A stretch of DNA of 64,000 nucleotides. Source: Prochlorococcus sp. AG-409-J16. GTDB taxonomy: Bacteria > Cyanobacteriota > Cyanobacteriia > PCC-6307 > Cyanobiaceae. Location: the NCBI GenBank assembly GCA_003215655.1, contig QCKB01000001.1, forward strand, positions 248,001-312,000, written 5' to 3'. Shown piece after piece: positions 18,277-26,339 of the stretch (its first letter is position 1; every line of letters begins with the position of its first letter). The notes beneath the pieces are model-generated. The model was not told the origin of the DNA. It made no database searches and saw only the letters and a list, made by a program, of their open reading frames with translations. A program made the position numbers and the translations under genes.

Positions 18277-19553
18277 GTCCGCTAAATCTCGTATTAGATC
18301 CAATTGCATCACCAGGTGTAATTTCCACAAAGCTTTGGATCAAAGAAGGCAGCCGAGCTGATCCAGTAGGTCAAAAAGGAGCACATCAACTATTAGCTTC
18401 ATTATTAACGAGAGGTTGTGGTCCTTATGACAATGTTTCTCTAGCAGACCTAGTTGAAGGATGCGGCGCAGGACTTCGCTGTGACACGAATGAAGATGGA
18501 GTACTAATCAGCCTAAAATGTTCAAGTAATGATGCCGATCAATTAATACCCTTACTTGGGTGGATGATGATTGATCCTCATCTAAATCCAAAACAAATAC
18601 ACCTTGAAAAGGAACTAAGTATCCAAGCCTTACAAAGGCAAAAAGAAAACCCTTTTCATTTGGCATTTGATAGCTGGCGCAAACTCGCATATGGAGAAGG
18701 CCCTTATGGCCATGACCCATTAGGTGTAAGTGAAGATTTGAAGGGATTAGAACGCAAAGAGCTCCTCCCTCTAGCCAAAAGTCTTATTCAAAGAGATTCT
18801 TTTTTAGTAATCGCAGGAGCTGTAAATCAAGATCTTGAAAAACAACTAAAAGCAGCTAGCCCCTTCAAAGACAAGCCAATTCTTTCAACTAAAGGACCTT
18901 CCTCTCACCACACATCAATTCTCAATCACTCAAGTATTGCAGAAGCGAATATCAGCCTCGAATATCAAGAGACTGAACAAGTAGTGATAATCCTTGGGAA
19001 ACCAACACTCTCTCATTTTCATATAGAAGATATTCATCTACGTCTTCTTAATTCACATCTTGGGATAGGAATGTCAAGCATCTTATTTAGACAATTAAGA
19101 GAAGAGCATGGTGTTGCATATGAGGTTGGCGCACATCACCCAGCGAGAGAAGGGGCTTCGCCCTTTTTGCTTCATGCCTCGACAAGTGAAGAGAAAGCCT
19201 CTCTGACTCTTCAACTTTTAATGGAAATCTGGAACAGACTTAGCAAAGAACCTATTTCCGAAAAAGACCTTTCATTAGCAAAGGCAAAGTTCCAAGGTCA
19301 GGTTGTACTTTGTACTCAAACAAGTAGCCAGAAAGCAGAAAGGAAGGCGCAATTGAAGAGTTTGAATCTGCCAGACAACTATGACAATGAGTGCATAAAC
19401 AGAATGAAATCAATTACCAGTAAAAGCCTACAAGTCGCAGCTATCAAGCATTTATCAAGTCCCTTACTTAGCTTATGTGGCCCAAAGAGGTGTCTAGAGG
19501 CACTCTCTGAACAATGGCAGAAAACCAATGCGACCCTTTCAATTCAGGCCTAA
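18273..19553 (+). CDS. M16-family protein lacking the zinc motif (non-catalytic partner)
   Basis: It has the fold features of M16B peptidases, but the HxxEH position reads HQLLA (residues 38-42), so the catalytic Glu and second His are gone. The C-terminal domain keeps substrate-binding features of the non-catalytic R/Y type: REEHGVAYEVGAHHP, with the Arg and Tyr of the RxxxGxAY-like motif. Paired M16B proteins in bacteria form heterodimers of one active and one inactive subunit, and the 4-nt overlap with the upstream gene fits that. Substrate unknown. Confidence 0.88.
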   Translation: MSPLNLVLDPIASPGVISTKLWIKEGSRADPVGQKGAHQLLASLLTRGCGPYDNVSLADLVEGCGAGLRCDTNEDGVLISLKCSSNDADQLIPLLGWMMIDPHLNPKQIHLEKELSIQALQRQKENPFHLAFDSWRKLAYGEGPYGHDPLGVSEDLKGLERKELLPLAKSLIQRDSFLVIAGAVNQDLEKQLKAASPFKDKPILSTKGPSSHHTSILNHSSIAEANISLEYQETEQVVIILGKPTLSHFHIEDIHLRLLNSHLGIGMSSILFRQLREEHGVAYEVGAHHPAREGASPFLLHASTSEEKASLTLQLLMEIWNRLSKEPISEKDLSLAKAKFQGQVVLCTQTSSQKAERKAQLKSLNLPDNYDNECINRMKSITSKSLQVAAIKHLSSPLLSLCGPKRCLEALSEQWQKTNATLSIQA

Positions 19554-19567
19554 GAAGCACCCTTATA

Positions 19568-19783
19568 TCAAGAAGGTTTAACGTCTAAGCGCTCAGAAGG
19601 AATTAAAAAAGTTCCTCTTCTAAAACGAACAGCAACAATTCCCTTAGGTCGAATCTCTACTACCTCTCCACTCTCATCTGGAGAGACAAGATCGGACGGC
19701 CTAAGCATAGGCATCGGTTCTGATGTCTTTAAATAGGGAAGTGGGGCCCTTAGGAAAACCTTAGTCCCAATTATTAGATCCAT
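19568..19783 (-). CDS. sipA: SipA/Ssl3451-like protein (DUF3148)
   Basis: A small beta-rich protein of about 71 residues. The segment LPYLKTSEPMPMLRP, then GEVVEIRPKGIVAVRFRRG, matches the DUF3148 family that includes Synechocystis Ssl3451 and Synechococcus SipA. In established work SipA binds the NblS/Hik33 histidine kinase and increases its autophosphorylation, in control of light-stress and phycobilisome genes. The ATG at 19783 is preferred over the TTG at 19795. Its 3' end lies 15 bp from the convergent M16 gene, and its start faces bioY. The family call is fairly sure; the role is by analogy. Confidence 0.7.
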   Translation of the reverse strand: MDLIIGTKVFLRAPLPYLKTSEPMPMLRPSDLVSPDESGEVVEIRPKGIVAVRFRRGTFLIPSERLDVKPS

Positions 19784-19839
19784 ATAACTATCCAACTTAA
19801 CTGAACTAATGCAGGATGGTATTAGATGAATTCACTTAA

Positions 19840-20412
19840 TTGCGGGCATTGGCTACTTGGAGCGGCGCTCTTACGGGTTTATTCCTGATCCTTATAGGAG
19901 GGTTCATCCCTGCTGCACTTGTTTTACCTGATAAAGACTTCTCTATAAGCATTTTGAACCTGCCAAGCACTTGGCAGGTTCCTGCTCTATTGCTATGTGC
20001 ACTTGTCTGCGGCCCAAGAGCAGGAGTAATTGCTTCAGTCGCTTATATAACTATTGGCTTGTTCCATCTACCAGTTTTCCATGGGGGAGGAAGCATCGAA
20101 TATCTACTAACTCCAGGCTTTGGATATCTCGCAGGCTTTATTCCCGCCGCATGGCTATGTGGAAGGCTAGCTCAGCAAGAGGGAATGAATAATCTATTAG
20201 GGTTATCACTATCTTCTATTTCTGGCTTGGTTTTACTTCAACTATGCGGAATCATAAATTTAATTCTAGGATCAATCTTTTCACGCTGGCCAGATGGATT
20301 TCCTGATCTTTTATTCAGCTATACCATTGGTCCATTACCTGCACAACTCATCCTTTGCGCAGGCATTAGCTTAATAGCACTTCCTTTGAGGCTACTTCTA
20401 TTTATAGAATGA
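19840..20412 (+). CDS. bioY: Biotin transporter substrate-binding component BioY
   Basis: Integral membrane S component of the biotin ECF transporter. About six hydrophobic segments fill the 190 residues. Diagnostic segments are GPRAGVIASVAYITIGLFHLPVF and TPGFGYLAGFIPAAWLCGRL, the latter the BioY G-x-L-x-G region. The start is TTG (TTG CGG GCA), as no ATG is available. The gene overlaps lspA by 4 nt (ATGA). A perfect 12-bp inverted repeat lies inside the coding sequence at 19956-19981. Confidence 0.92.
   Translation: MRALATWSGALTGLFLILIGGFIPAALVLPDKDFSISILNLPSTWQVPALLLCALVCGPRAGVIASVAYITIGLFHLPVFHGGGSIEYLLTPGFGYLAGFIPAAWLCGRLAQQEGMNNLLGLSLSSISGLVLLQLCGIINLILGSIFSRWPDGFPDLLFSYTIGPLPAQLILCAGISLIALPLRLLLFIE
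19956..19981. repeat. Perfect inverted repeat inside bioY (12-bp arms, 2-nt spacer)
   Basis: Left arm GAACCTGCCAAG at 19956-19967 and right arm CTTGGCAGGTTC at 19970-19981 are exact complements separated by CA. It encodes about residues 39-47 of BioY (N-L-P-S-T-W-Q-V-P). In mRNA a smaller loop would form, giving a GC-rich hairpin about 110 nt downstream of the start codon. Confidence 0.7.
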
Positions 20413-20885
20413 AAAGGCAAAGCATCAATAGAAGAATATTCATAATCAGTTTGTTGATAGTAGTGATTGATCAATTCAGTAAGGAATGGGTCACAGAAAA
20501 CCTTTATATAGATACAACTGCGCCATTAATCCCTGGAATAATTCAACTTCATCTCGTCAAAAACCATGGGGCTGCTTTTAGTCTTCTAAGCAATACTGGA
20601 CCTTTACTTGGACTCCTAAGCTTCTTAGCGACAATAGTTATAAGTGCATGGCTATGGAGATCCAAGCCACTAGCAATTTGGCAAGGCTTGGGAGTCGGCT
20701 TCCTTTTAGGAGGTACCATTGGCAACGGGCTAGATCGTTGGAGACTTGGATATGTAATTGATTTCCTCGACTTGATTCCTATCGATTTTCCAATTTTCAA
20801 CGGAGCGGATATAGCAATAAATTTGTCAGTTATCTGTTTCTTTATCGACCTAATCTCTAGAAAATATGGTCATAATTATTCCTAA
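20409..20885 (+). CDS. lspA: Lipoprotein signal peptidase (signal peptidase II)
   Basis: Aspartic protease in the inner membrane that cleaves the signal peptide of prolipoproteins after lipidation. Four hydrophobic segments in 158 residues. Conserved boxes are DQFSKEWV near residue 21, KNHGAAFSLL near 53, GNGLDRWRLGYVIDFLDL with a catalytic Asp near 105-120, and IFNGADIAINL with the second catalytic Asp near 132. Overlaps bioY by 4 nt; the pair is likely one transcript. Confidence 0.95.
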   Translation: MKRQSINRRIFIISLLIVVIDQFSKEWVTENLYIDTTAPLIPGIIQLHLVKNHGAAFSLLSNTGPLLGLLSFLATIVISAWLWRSKPLAIWQGLGVGFLLGGTIGNGLDRWRLGYVIDFLDLIPIDFPIFNGADIAINLSVICFFIDLISRKYGHNYS

Positions 20886-20950
20886 GTCGCAATCCTCAGT
20901 CCATCTGAGCATTGATTCGCCTATCTAAATAGAAAAGGTCTTTCTTAATA

Positions 20951-22549
20951 ATGCCGCATCTGCGTTTACTTCTATGGATAACCGTTGGATTAGCAGGTGT
21001 TGTAATTGGTGCAGCAATACTAATAGTCCTATCAGGCCTTTTTTGGATCATTAGTCACTTATTACCTTCATGGTTAATAGGAGGCATTGTCTTTCTATTA
21101 CTCGTATTAATAAGTGTTCTCTTTATAAAGCATCGGGAGAGTTGGTGGCAAAGCCTTCAACGAAGGTATTACTTAAAAAACAAACAAGCCAAGGCTGGAG
21201 AGTCAATCCTGAGTAATCGTCGTCAAGCTGCTGAACAAAGCCTTGCAAGCATTGATCGGTTGATAGAGCGTTTACATGACGATGTAGCACGCAAAGGGAT
21301 TGCAAGAGAACGAGAACGAGTCGCTCATGAGTTAGCTAGAGGAGACCTAATAATTGCTGTTTTTGGGACAGGTTCTAGTGGGAAAACCTCATTAATCAGA
21401 GCACTCCTAAATGAAATCGTTGGAGAAGTTGGTGCTCCAATGGGTTCAACAAGAAAAAGTCAAACCTATCGACTCAGGCTTAAAGAGTTTGATCGAGGTG
21501 TTCAACTGACTGACACCCCTGGGATTCTTGAAGCAGGCACTAAAGGTCTAAACAGAGAAAAAGAAGCCAAAGAGCAAGCTAGCTTTGCGGATTTGATCCT
21601 AGTTGTTATAGATAATGACCTTAGGGCTGCTGAACTAGAAACTATTCAAAGTCTCTCTAAACTTGGCAAGAAAATAATTTTAGCCTTAAACAAATGTGAT
21701 TTACGCGGACTGGAAGAAGAAAAAAGACTAATCGCTGTTTTAAGGGCTAGATGCAAAAATCTACTTACACCTGAAGATGTTCTAGCGGTAAGCGCATCTC
21801 CTCAATCAATTCCTCGCCCTGGCCTGAATCCTCTTCAACCTCAGCCAGAGATAGGAGCATTGTTGAGACGTTTAGCATCAGTAGTCCATGCTGATGGCGA
21901 TGAACTACTTGCCGACAACATACTTCTACAATGTCGAAGCCTAGGTGACAAAGGTCGCAAGCTTCTCAATAGGCAAAGACAAAAAGAAGCTCGGCTGTGC
22001 ATAGACCGATATAGCTGGATAAGTGGTGGGGTTGTAGCTGCAAACCCACTCCCTGCTGTAGATCTATTGGGAACAGCTGCAGTTAATGCGCAAATGGTGA
22101 TGGAAATTGCTCGGGTTTATGGAGTTCGACTTAACCGAGCACGTGCACAAGAACTTGCTGTTTCTGTAGGGAGAACACTTGCCGGTTTAGGCATTGTCAA
22201 AGGAGGTGTTTCATTAATTAGCGTTGCACTTCGTTTAAGCTTGCCTACCTTCTTGCTTAGTCAAGCAGTACAAGGTGTTGCAGCTGCATGGCTAACTAGA
22301 GTTGCAGGTGCAAGCTTTATAACTTATTTCCAACAAGATCAAGATTGGGGCGACGGAGGTGTTCAAGAAGTTGTCCAACACCACTATCAACTTAATAAGC
22401 GAGAAGAATCTTTAGAGCAATTTCTTACAACTGCATTCCGACGAGTGGTGCAACCTCTTCAGAAGGAAGATCGTTTACGGGAGCTTCCACCTCGCCATAG
22501 GCCTCTGGAGGAGGAGGGAGCATGGGACCTCGAGAATCCAAGAAAATAA
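20951..22549 (+). CDS. Membrane-associated Era-like GTPase with DUF697-type C-terminal region
   Basis: Two N-terminal hydrophobic helices (about residues 6-32 and 38-56) precede a GTPase domain. G1 is FGTGSSGKTSLI near residue 138, a G2-like TRKSQT follows, G3 is DTPG near 187, and G4 is NKCD near 248. The C-terminal part (about 330-470) contains helical segments with ANPLPAVDLLGTAAVNAQMV, typical of DUF697/YcjF-like proteins in cyanobacteria. Function unknown; such GTPases have been linked to envelope or thylakoid processes. Its last 125 bp overlap, antiparallel, a small membrane-protein gene. Confidence 0.88.
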   Translation: MPHLRLLLWITVGLAGVVIGAAILIVLSGLFWIISHLLPSWLIGGIVFLLLVLISVLFIKHRESWWQSLQRRYYLKNKQAKAGESILSNRRQAAEQSLASIDRLIERLHDDVARKGIARERERVAHELARGDLIIAVFGTGSSGKTSLIRALLNEIVGEVGAPMGSTRKSQTYRLRLKEFDRGVQLTDTPGILEAGTKGLNREKEAKEQASFADLILVVIDNDLRAAELETIQSLSKLGKKIILALNKCDLRGLEEEKRLIAVLRARCKNLLTPEDVLAVSASPQSIPRPGLNPLQPQPEIGALLRRLASVVHADGDELLADNILLQCRSLGDKGRKLLNRQRQKEARLCIDRYSWISGGVVAANPLPAVDLLGTAAVNAQMVMEIARVYGVRLNRARAQELAVSVGRTLAGLGIVKGGVSLISVALRLSLPTFLLSQAVQGVAAAWLTRVAGASFITYFQQDQDWGDGGVQEVVQHHYQLNKREESLEQFLTTAFRRVVQPLQKEDRLRELPPRHRPLEEEGAWDLENPRK

Positions 22550-22637
22550 TCAATACCAAATAGATCAAACCTATTGCCACAGAAATCAAACCAGCGATAA
22601 AAGCAACCCAACGGCTTCTAGAAGAAGATGAAGGCAT
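22425..22637 (-). CDS. Small single-pass membrane protein with Pro/Glu-rich tail
   Basis: A 70-residue protein with an N-terminal Ser/Arg leader, one strong transmembrane helix (about residues 10-33, VAFIAGLISVAIGLIYLVLI), then a DSRGPMLPPPPEAYGEV segment and an acidic tail. The DxRGPMLPPPPEA stretch resembles a conserved picocyanobacterial small protein, so I take it as real although its last 125 bp are antisense to the GTPase gene. Only 3 bp separate its start from the stop of the upstream decarboxylase, on the same strand. Function unknown. Confidence 0.7.
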   Translation of the reverse strand: MPSSSSRSRWVAFIAGLISVAIGLIYLVLIIFLDSRGPMLPPPPEAYGEVEAPVNDLPSEEVAPLVGMQL

Positions 22638-22640
22638 AAA

Positions 22641-24059
22641 TCAATTCTTTAAGGTCTTATTCAAAAGGTTTTCAAGCTTATCTAGATGCATCGTTTGAGT
22701 ATGAGGGTTACCTAAAACAGCCTTGAGATAATGACGCCCCTTATACCTACACCGTGAAAGCATAAATTGCTTATCAAGCAAAGTTTTACGTGCCAATAGT
22801 GACCATTCAGCACTTTCATGCTCATCTAAGCACTTAGGCGTAAAAGCAATTAGATGTAATGGACCACTTATTAAATCAAACCTTGAAGTGTCTAACTTAT
22901 TTTGAAAATAACAACGTCGTTCAATTGCACCTTCAAGTAAATCTAAAATCCCTTTATCTCCAAGCTGGCGAAGACCAAGCCATAACTTAAGTACCTCTGC
23001 AGATCGAGTACCTTGCAGTCCCAACTCTCCCCCATGAGCATCCCCCCAAGCCGGTTCCATATAAGGCAGACCAGTTGAGAAAGTAGAGACAAGGTGTGTT
23101 CTATCCGCGACTAACAGTAGAGATGATGTTTTAGTAATGCCTAAAACCTTCTGGGGGTTAACTGTGACGGAATTAGCCTTTGATATACCTTCCAAGAGAG
23201 GAGCTGTCTTTTGAGGAATTGCAAAAACCCCTCCGATAGCTCCATCGACGTGAAACCAAATCTCCTCACGGGTACAAAGTTCCCCCAAAGCCGCCAACGG
23301 GTCAATCGCCCCTCTGACAGTAGTACCGGCTGTAGCGACCAATGCAAAACATTTTTTCCCTACAGACCTAAAAGTTTCCAACTGATCCTTTAACGCCTCT
23401 ATGGATACCTTTCCTTCCTGATTCGTAGGCAACTTATATAGTGAGTCTCCAGACAATCCCATCACGTTAAGAGCCTTAGCAATTGAGACATGTGCATCTT
23501 CACTAGCTAAGACAACACCTGTTTGATCAAACTCCTTCCCTGCTTGTTTTCTCGCGACAACAAGAGCCATAAGGTTACTTAAACTGCCACCACTTGCTGC
23601 AACCCCACCAGATTCTTTTGGTAATCCAATACGCTCTGAAAACCATCTGCAAATTTCCCTTTCCAATCTAGAAAGGCTTGGAGAGAGTTCTTCTGCTAAA
23701 AGATTATTGTTAAGGCCTGCACAGATCAAATCAGCAGCTATTGAAGCTGTTAAAGGTGGAGGATCAAGGTGGGCCAAAGCCCCAGGATGTGAAGGATGAT
23801 AAGAACCGTCCATTACCAATTGAAGATCCTCAAGAAGGTTCTCAGCCGAACGACCCTCAAATGATGGGGCCACTTCTGGCAGGACACTTAAAGCAGGTAA
23901 AGGGCCACGCTGGGTCGCGCTACCCAACCAATTACAAAGCCGAGAAGTTGCCTCCTCTAAAAATGTCTGCAACTGAGGATCAAGTTGATCAGGCGAGACA
24001 AAGGGAGGAAGACACTCAACCTGACAAATTTGAGGAGTGCCAGCCAAAGGAAAATGCAA
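22641..24059 (-). CDS. PLP-dependent group II amino acid decarboxylase
   Basis: A 472-residue member of the aromatic-amino-acid/glutamate/diaminobutyrate decarboxylase superfamily. Visible features: ASGGSLSNLMALVVAR (phosphate-binding), ATAGTTVRGAIDPLAAL, FHVDGAIGG (Asp contacting the PLP ring nitrogen), and the PLP lysine in VNPQKVLGITK. Most relatives have His before that Lys; here it is Gln. The substrate cannot be assigned. The start is uncertain, since the frame opens with TTG at 24059. It is divergent from tadA, with about 60 bp between starts. Confidence 0.85.
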   Translation of the reverse strand: MHFPLAGTPQICQVECLPPFVSPDQLDPQLQTFLEEATSRLCNWLGSATQRGPLPALSVLPEVAPSFEGRSAENLLEDLQLVMDGSYHPSHPGALAHLDPPPLTASIAADLICAGLNNNLLAEELSPSLSRLEREICRWFSERIGLPKESGGVAASGGSLSNLMALVVARKQAGKEFDQTGVVLASEDAHVSIAKALNVMGLSGDSLYKLPTNQEGKVSIEALKDQLETFRSVGKKCFALVATAGTTVRGAIDPLAALGELCTREEIWFHVDGAIGGVFAIPQKTAPLLEGISKANSVTVNPQKVLGITKTSSLLLVADRTHLVSTFSTGLPYMEPAWGDAHGGELGLQGTRSAEVLKLWLGLRQLGDKGILDLLEGAIERRCYFQNKLDTSRFDLISGPLHLIAFTPKCLDEHESAEWSLLARKTLLDKQFMLSRCRYKGRHYLKAVLGNPHTQTMHLDKLENLLNKTLKN

Positions 24060-24122
24060 TTCAAGTTACATTCTCCCTCTTAATGGCATGGTTTAGAAAA
24101 ATGACGCCTTCAGGAGGTGCAA

Positions 24123-24641
24123 TTGAATAAACCCATTGAGCTAAGTGATATTGAGCGCCAAAGGTGGATGGCCAGACTAATTGCTAGGTCCAAACGCTTA
24201 GCATCATTAGCCGAGGTCCCTGTGGTTGCAGTAATTCTGGACTCTAGAGGCCGTTGTATAGGACGTGGAAGTAATTGGAGAGAACGGTCTAAAAATCCTC
24301 TGGGCCATGCGGAGCTAATGGCACTAAGACAAGCAGCATGGCTCAAAGGGGACTGGCGATTTAATGACTGCACCCTTATTACCAACCTTGAACCCTGTCC
24401 AATGTGCGCAGGGGCGCTTACTCAAGCAAGGATGGGACATGTAATTTTTGGGGCTTATGACTATAAGAGAGGTGGACTTGGCGGAAGTATTGATATTGCT
24501 AATCACTCAAGTGCCCACCATCGCATGAAGGTTTCAGGAGGGGTAATGGAAGATGAAGCTAAAACTGAATTACAGAATTGGTTTAAGCAGCGCAGACAGT
24601 TTTCTCGCGAAAACGAGGCAACTCAGAAGCAAATAGACTGA
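24123..24641 (+). CDS. tadA: tRNA-specific adenosine deaminase TadA
   Basis: Deaminates A34 to inosine in tRNA-Arg(ACG). Zinc/catalytic motifs are LGHAELMAL (HAE) and EPCPMCAGAL (PCxxC). Length is about 172 residues. The frame opens at a GTG at 24117, but an AGGAGG at 24112-24117 overlaps that codon and lies 5 nt ahead of the TTG at 24123, so TTG 24123 is the more likely start. Its 3' end overlaps the convergent aminotransferase gene by 59 bp. Confidence 0.92.
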   Translation: MNKPIELSDIERQRWMARLIARSKRLASLAEVPVVAVILDSRGRCIGRGSNWRERSKNPLGHAELMALRQAAWLKGDWRFNDCTLITNLEPCPMCAGALTQARMGHVIFGAYDYKRGGLGGSIDIANHSSAHHRMKVSGGVMEDEAKTELQNWFKQRRQFSRENEATQKQID

Positions 24642-25803
24642 GAACTCTATCTACGTTCTCAGGAGTGGAATTATGTCCCATTAAGCCAATTCTCCAAACC
24701 TTACCAGCCAGACTTCCAAGTCCAACACCTATCTCAATACCAAATTCATTTAACAAATGGAGACTAAAAGCTTTCCCATCTACACCTTCAGGGATTCTTA
24801 CCGTAGTTAAAGTGGGAAGCCGTAATTCTTCTGCTACATGAAGATCAATACCCATCAATTCTAGGCCTTTCCATAGCTGTTGAGCATTAGAACTGTGACG
24901 TTCCCAAGCCTTCTCTAAACCCTCCTCTGCAAGTATTCGCAGTGCTTCTCGCATACCAAAATTCATATTTACTGGTGCAGTGTGATGATATACACGATCA
25001 CTACCCCAGTATTTATTTAGCAATGAAACATCTAAATACCAATTAGGAACCTTTTCGACTCGCCTTGAGAGCTTTTCCTCTGCTCGCGGACCCATAGTGA
25101 ATGGTCCCAGCCCTGGTGGGCAACTTAATCCTTTCTGACTACAGCTATAAGCAAGATCAACCTTCCATTCATCTATAAAAAGAGGGACCCCACCTAATGA
25201 GGTAACTGTATCCAAGAGAAGCAAGCAATCGTATTTCCTACAGAGATCTCCTATTCCATCCATTGGCTGACAAACTCCAGTAGAAGTTTCAGCATGGACC
25301 ATCGCCAAAATTGAAGGTTTATATTTTTTCAGAGCATCTTCCAGCTCATCAAGCGTAAAAGCCTCACCCCAATTTTTCTCTATAACCTTCACATCTGCCC
25401 TATACCTGCTCGCCATATCTGCGAGACGATTCCCGAAATAACCCTTTATTGCTACAAGTACTTTGTCCCCTGGCTCAACAGTATTTGCAAGTGTTGCCTC
25501 CATAGCAGCACTGCCTGTTCCACTCATTGGGAGAGTAAGTCGATTATCCGTCTGCCAGGCATAACGAAGCAATTCCTGCACCTCGCTCATCAAATCCACA
25601 TAAAAGGGATCTAAATGCCCAACAGGAGGCTGTCCTAAAGCCTTAAGCACTAAAGGATGTGCATTAGAAGGGCCTGGCCCTAATAAAAGTCTTTCTGGTG
25701 TTGAAAGAGGCCCGAAAGCCTTTTTGTGATTTTTATCAACAGGGGGAAGGGATTGCGTCTTCGCCAAGGCCCTGAAAAGCTCATTCGATGGGAGCCTAGG
25801 CAT
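24583..25803 (-). CDS. Class V aminotransferase (serine/alanine--glyoxylate type)
   Basis: PLP enzyme of the serine-glyoxylate/alanine-glyoxylate aminotransferase group, probably in photorespiratory 2-phosphoglycolate recovery. Seen: LLLGPGPSNAHPLVLKAL at the N-terminus, SGTGSAAMEATLAN, MVHAETSTGVCQPM, LLDTVTSLGG (PLP Asp), and the PLP Lys in SCSQKGLSCPPGLGP. The ATG at 25803 (MPRLPSNELF) is preferred over a TTG at 25860. It overlaps tadA antiparallel by 59 bp. The exact amino donor (Ser or Ala) is not decided by sequence alone. Confidence 0.9.
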   Translation of the reverse strand: MPRLPSNELFRALAKTQSLPPVDKNHKKAFGPLSTPERLLLGPGPSNAHPLVLKALGQPPVGHLDPFYVDLMSEVQELLRYAWQTDNRLTLPMSGTGSAAMEATLANTVEPGDKVLVAIKGYFGNRLADMASRYRADVKVIEKNWGEAFTLDELEDALKKYKPSILAMVHAETSTGVCQPMDGIGDLCRKYDCLLLLDTVTSLGGVPLFIDEWKVDLAYSCSQKGLSCPPGLGPFTMGPRAEEKLSRRVEKVPNWYLDVSLLNKYWGSDRVYHHTAPVNMNFGMREALRILAEEGLEKAWERHSSNAQQLWKGLELMGIDLHVAEELRLPTLTTVRIPEGVDGKAFSLHLLNEFGIEIGVGLGSLAGKVWRIGLMGHNSTPENVDRVLSLFASELPRFREKTVCAA

Positions 25804-26261
25804 CCGCCTATAGGTACGCGAAGTTCTTTGAAAGTTTGCAATGGACTTAAAAAGAAGCAATCCGCACTAAATACCTGGCCAATTCCTTGTCGCAACCTTA
25901 AAAAACACGCCCCTTTGGCCTTTCATACTTCGTTATACAAATATCTGGAATATTCAAAAAAAAATACAAAAAAAGTCTTTTTTTAGACCTTTTATCCAAA
26001 AAAACAAAAAAATCTGACCATTTGAATAATGATTTCGCGCTCTTTCAATTGGTTTCTTAAGGCAAGCCTAAAAGACCTAATGCAAGGAATTGCTCCTCAA
26101 AAAGAGACTCCTTCAAGGAAAGATTTCACTCCCTCAAAAAATGACTCAACGTTTTTTGATCAAAAGCAAACAAAAAACAAAACAAAAAAGACACAAAAAA
26201 AACCTCTTAAAGGCTAAAAGATTCGAAAACCAGTCAATTCAATCGCTACTGTGTCAAAAAA
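25804..26261. other. AT-rich spacer between the aminotransferase gene and glnA
   Basis: About 460 bp with very A-rich tracts at 25957-26015 and 26155-26220. Two overlapping frames are open here (26029-26217 and 26090-26272, plus strand). Their Lys-dominated products follow from the A tracts and look non-coding. A short A/T inverted repeat (AAAAAAAG, one base, CTTTTTTT) lies near 25970. The region should hold the promoter of the leftward aminotransferase gene and upstream elements of glnA. No RNA gene was recognised. Confidence 0.5.
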
Positions 26262-26303
26262 GTACTTGTTGATACAAAACCAAGGAGAAGGGGTAACTAC
26301 GTT
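26262..26303 (+). promoter_or_regulatory. NtcA-activated (class II) promoter of glnA
   Basis: GTACTTGTTGATAC at 26262-26275 is a perfect GTA-N8-TAC NtcA site. Exactly 22 nt further, TACGTT at 26298-26303 fits the -10 form TA-N3-T. This is the canonical arrangement GTA-N8-TAC-N22-TA-N3-T of NtcA-dependent cyanobacterial promoters. NtcA (CRP family, 2-oxoglutarate-sensing, PipX-assisted) would activate glnA under nitrogen limitation. The predicted transcript start is about 26310, leaving a leader of about 30 nt before the ATG at 26340. Confidence 0.88.
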
Positions 26304-26339
26304 CAGTTGATTATCAACATTTAGGTCACACCTCCTCTC

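Noticed and set aside
26029-26272. Two overlapping plus-strand frames of 60-62 codons before glnA
   Set aside because: Lys/Gln-rich products come from A tracts that lack stop codons in every frame. No ribosome-binding site, and the second frame runs into the NtcA site.
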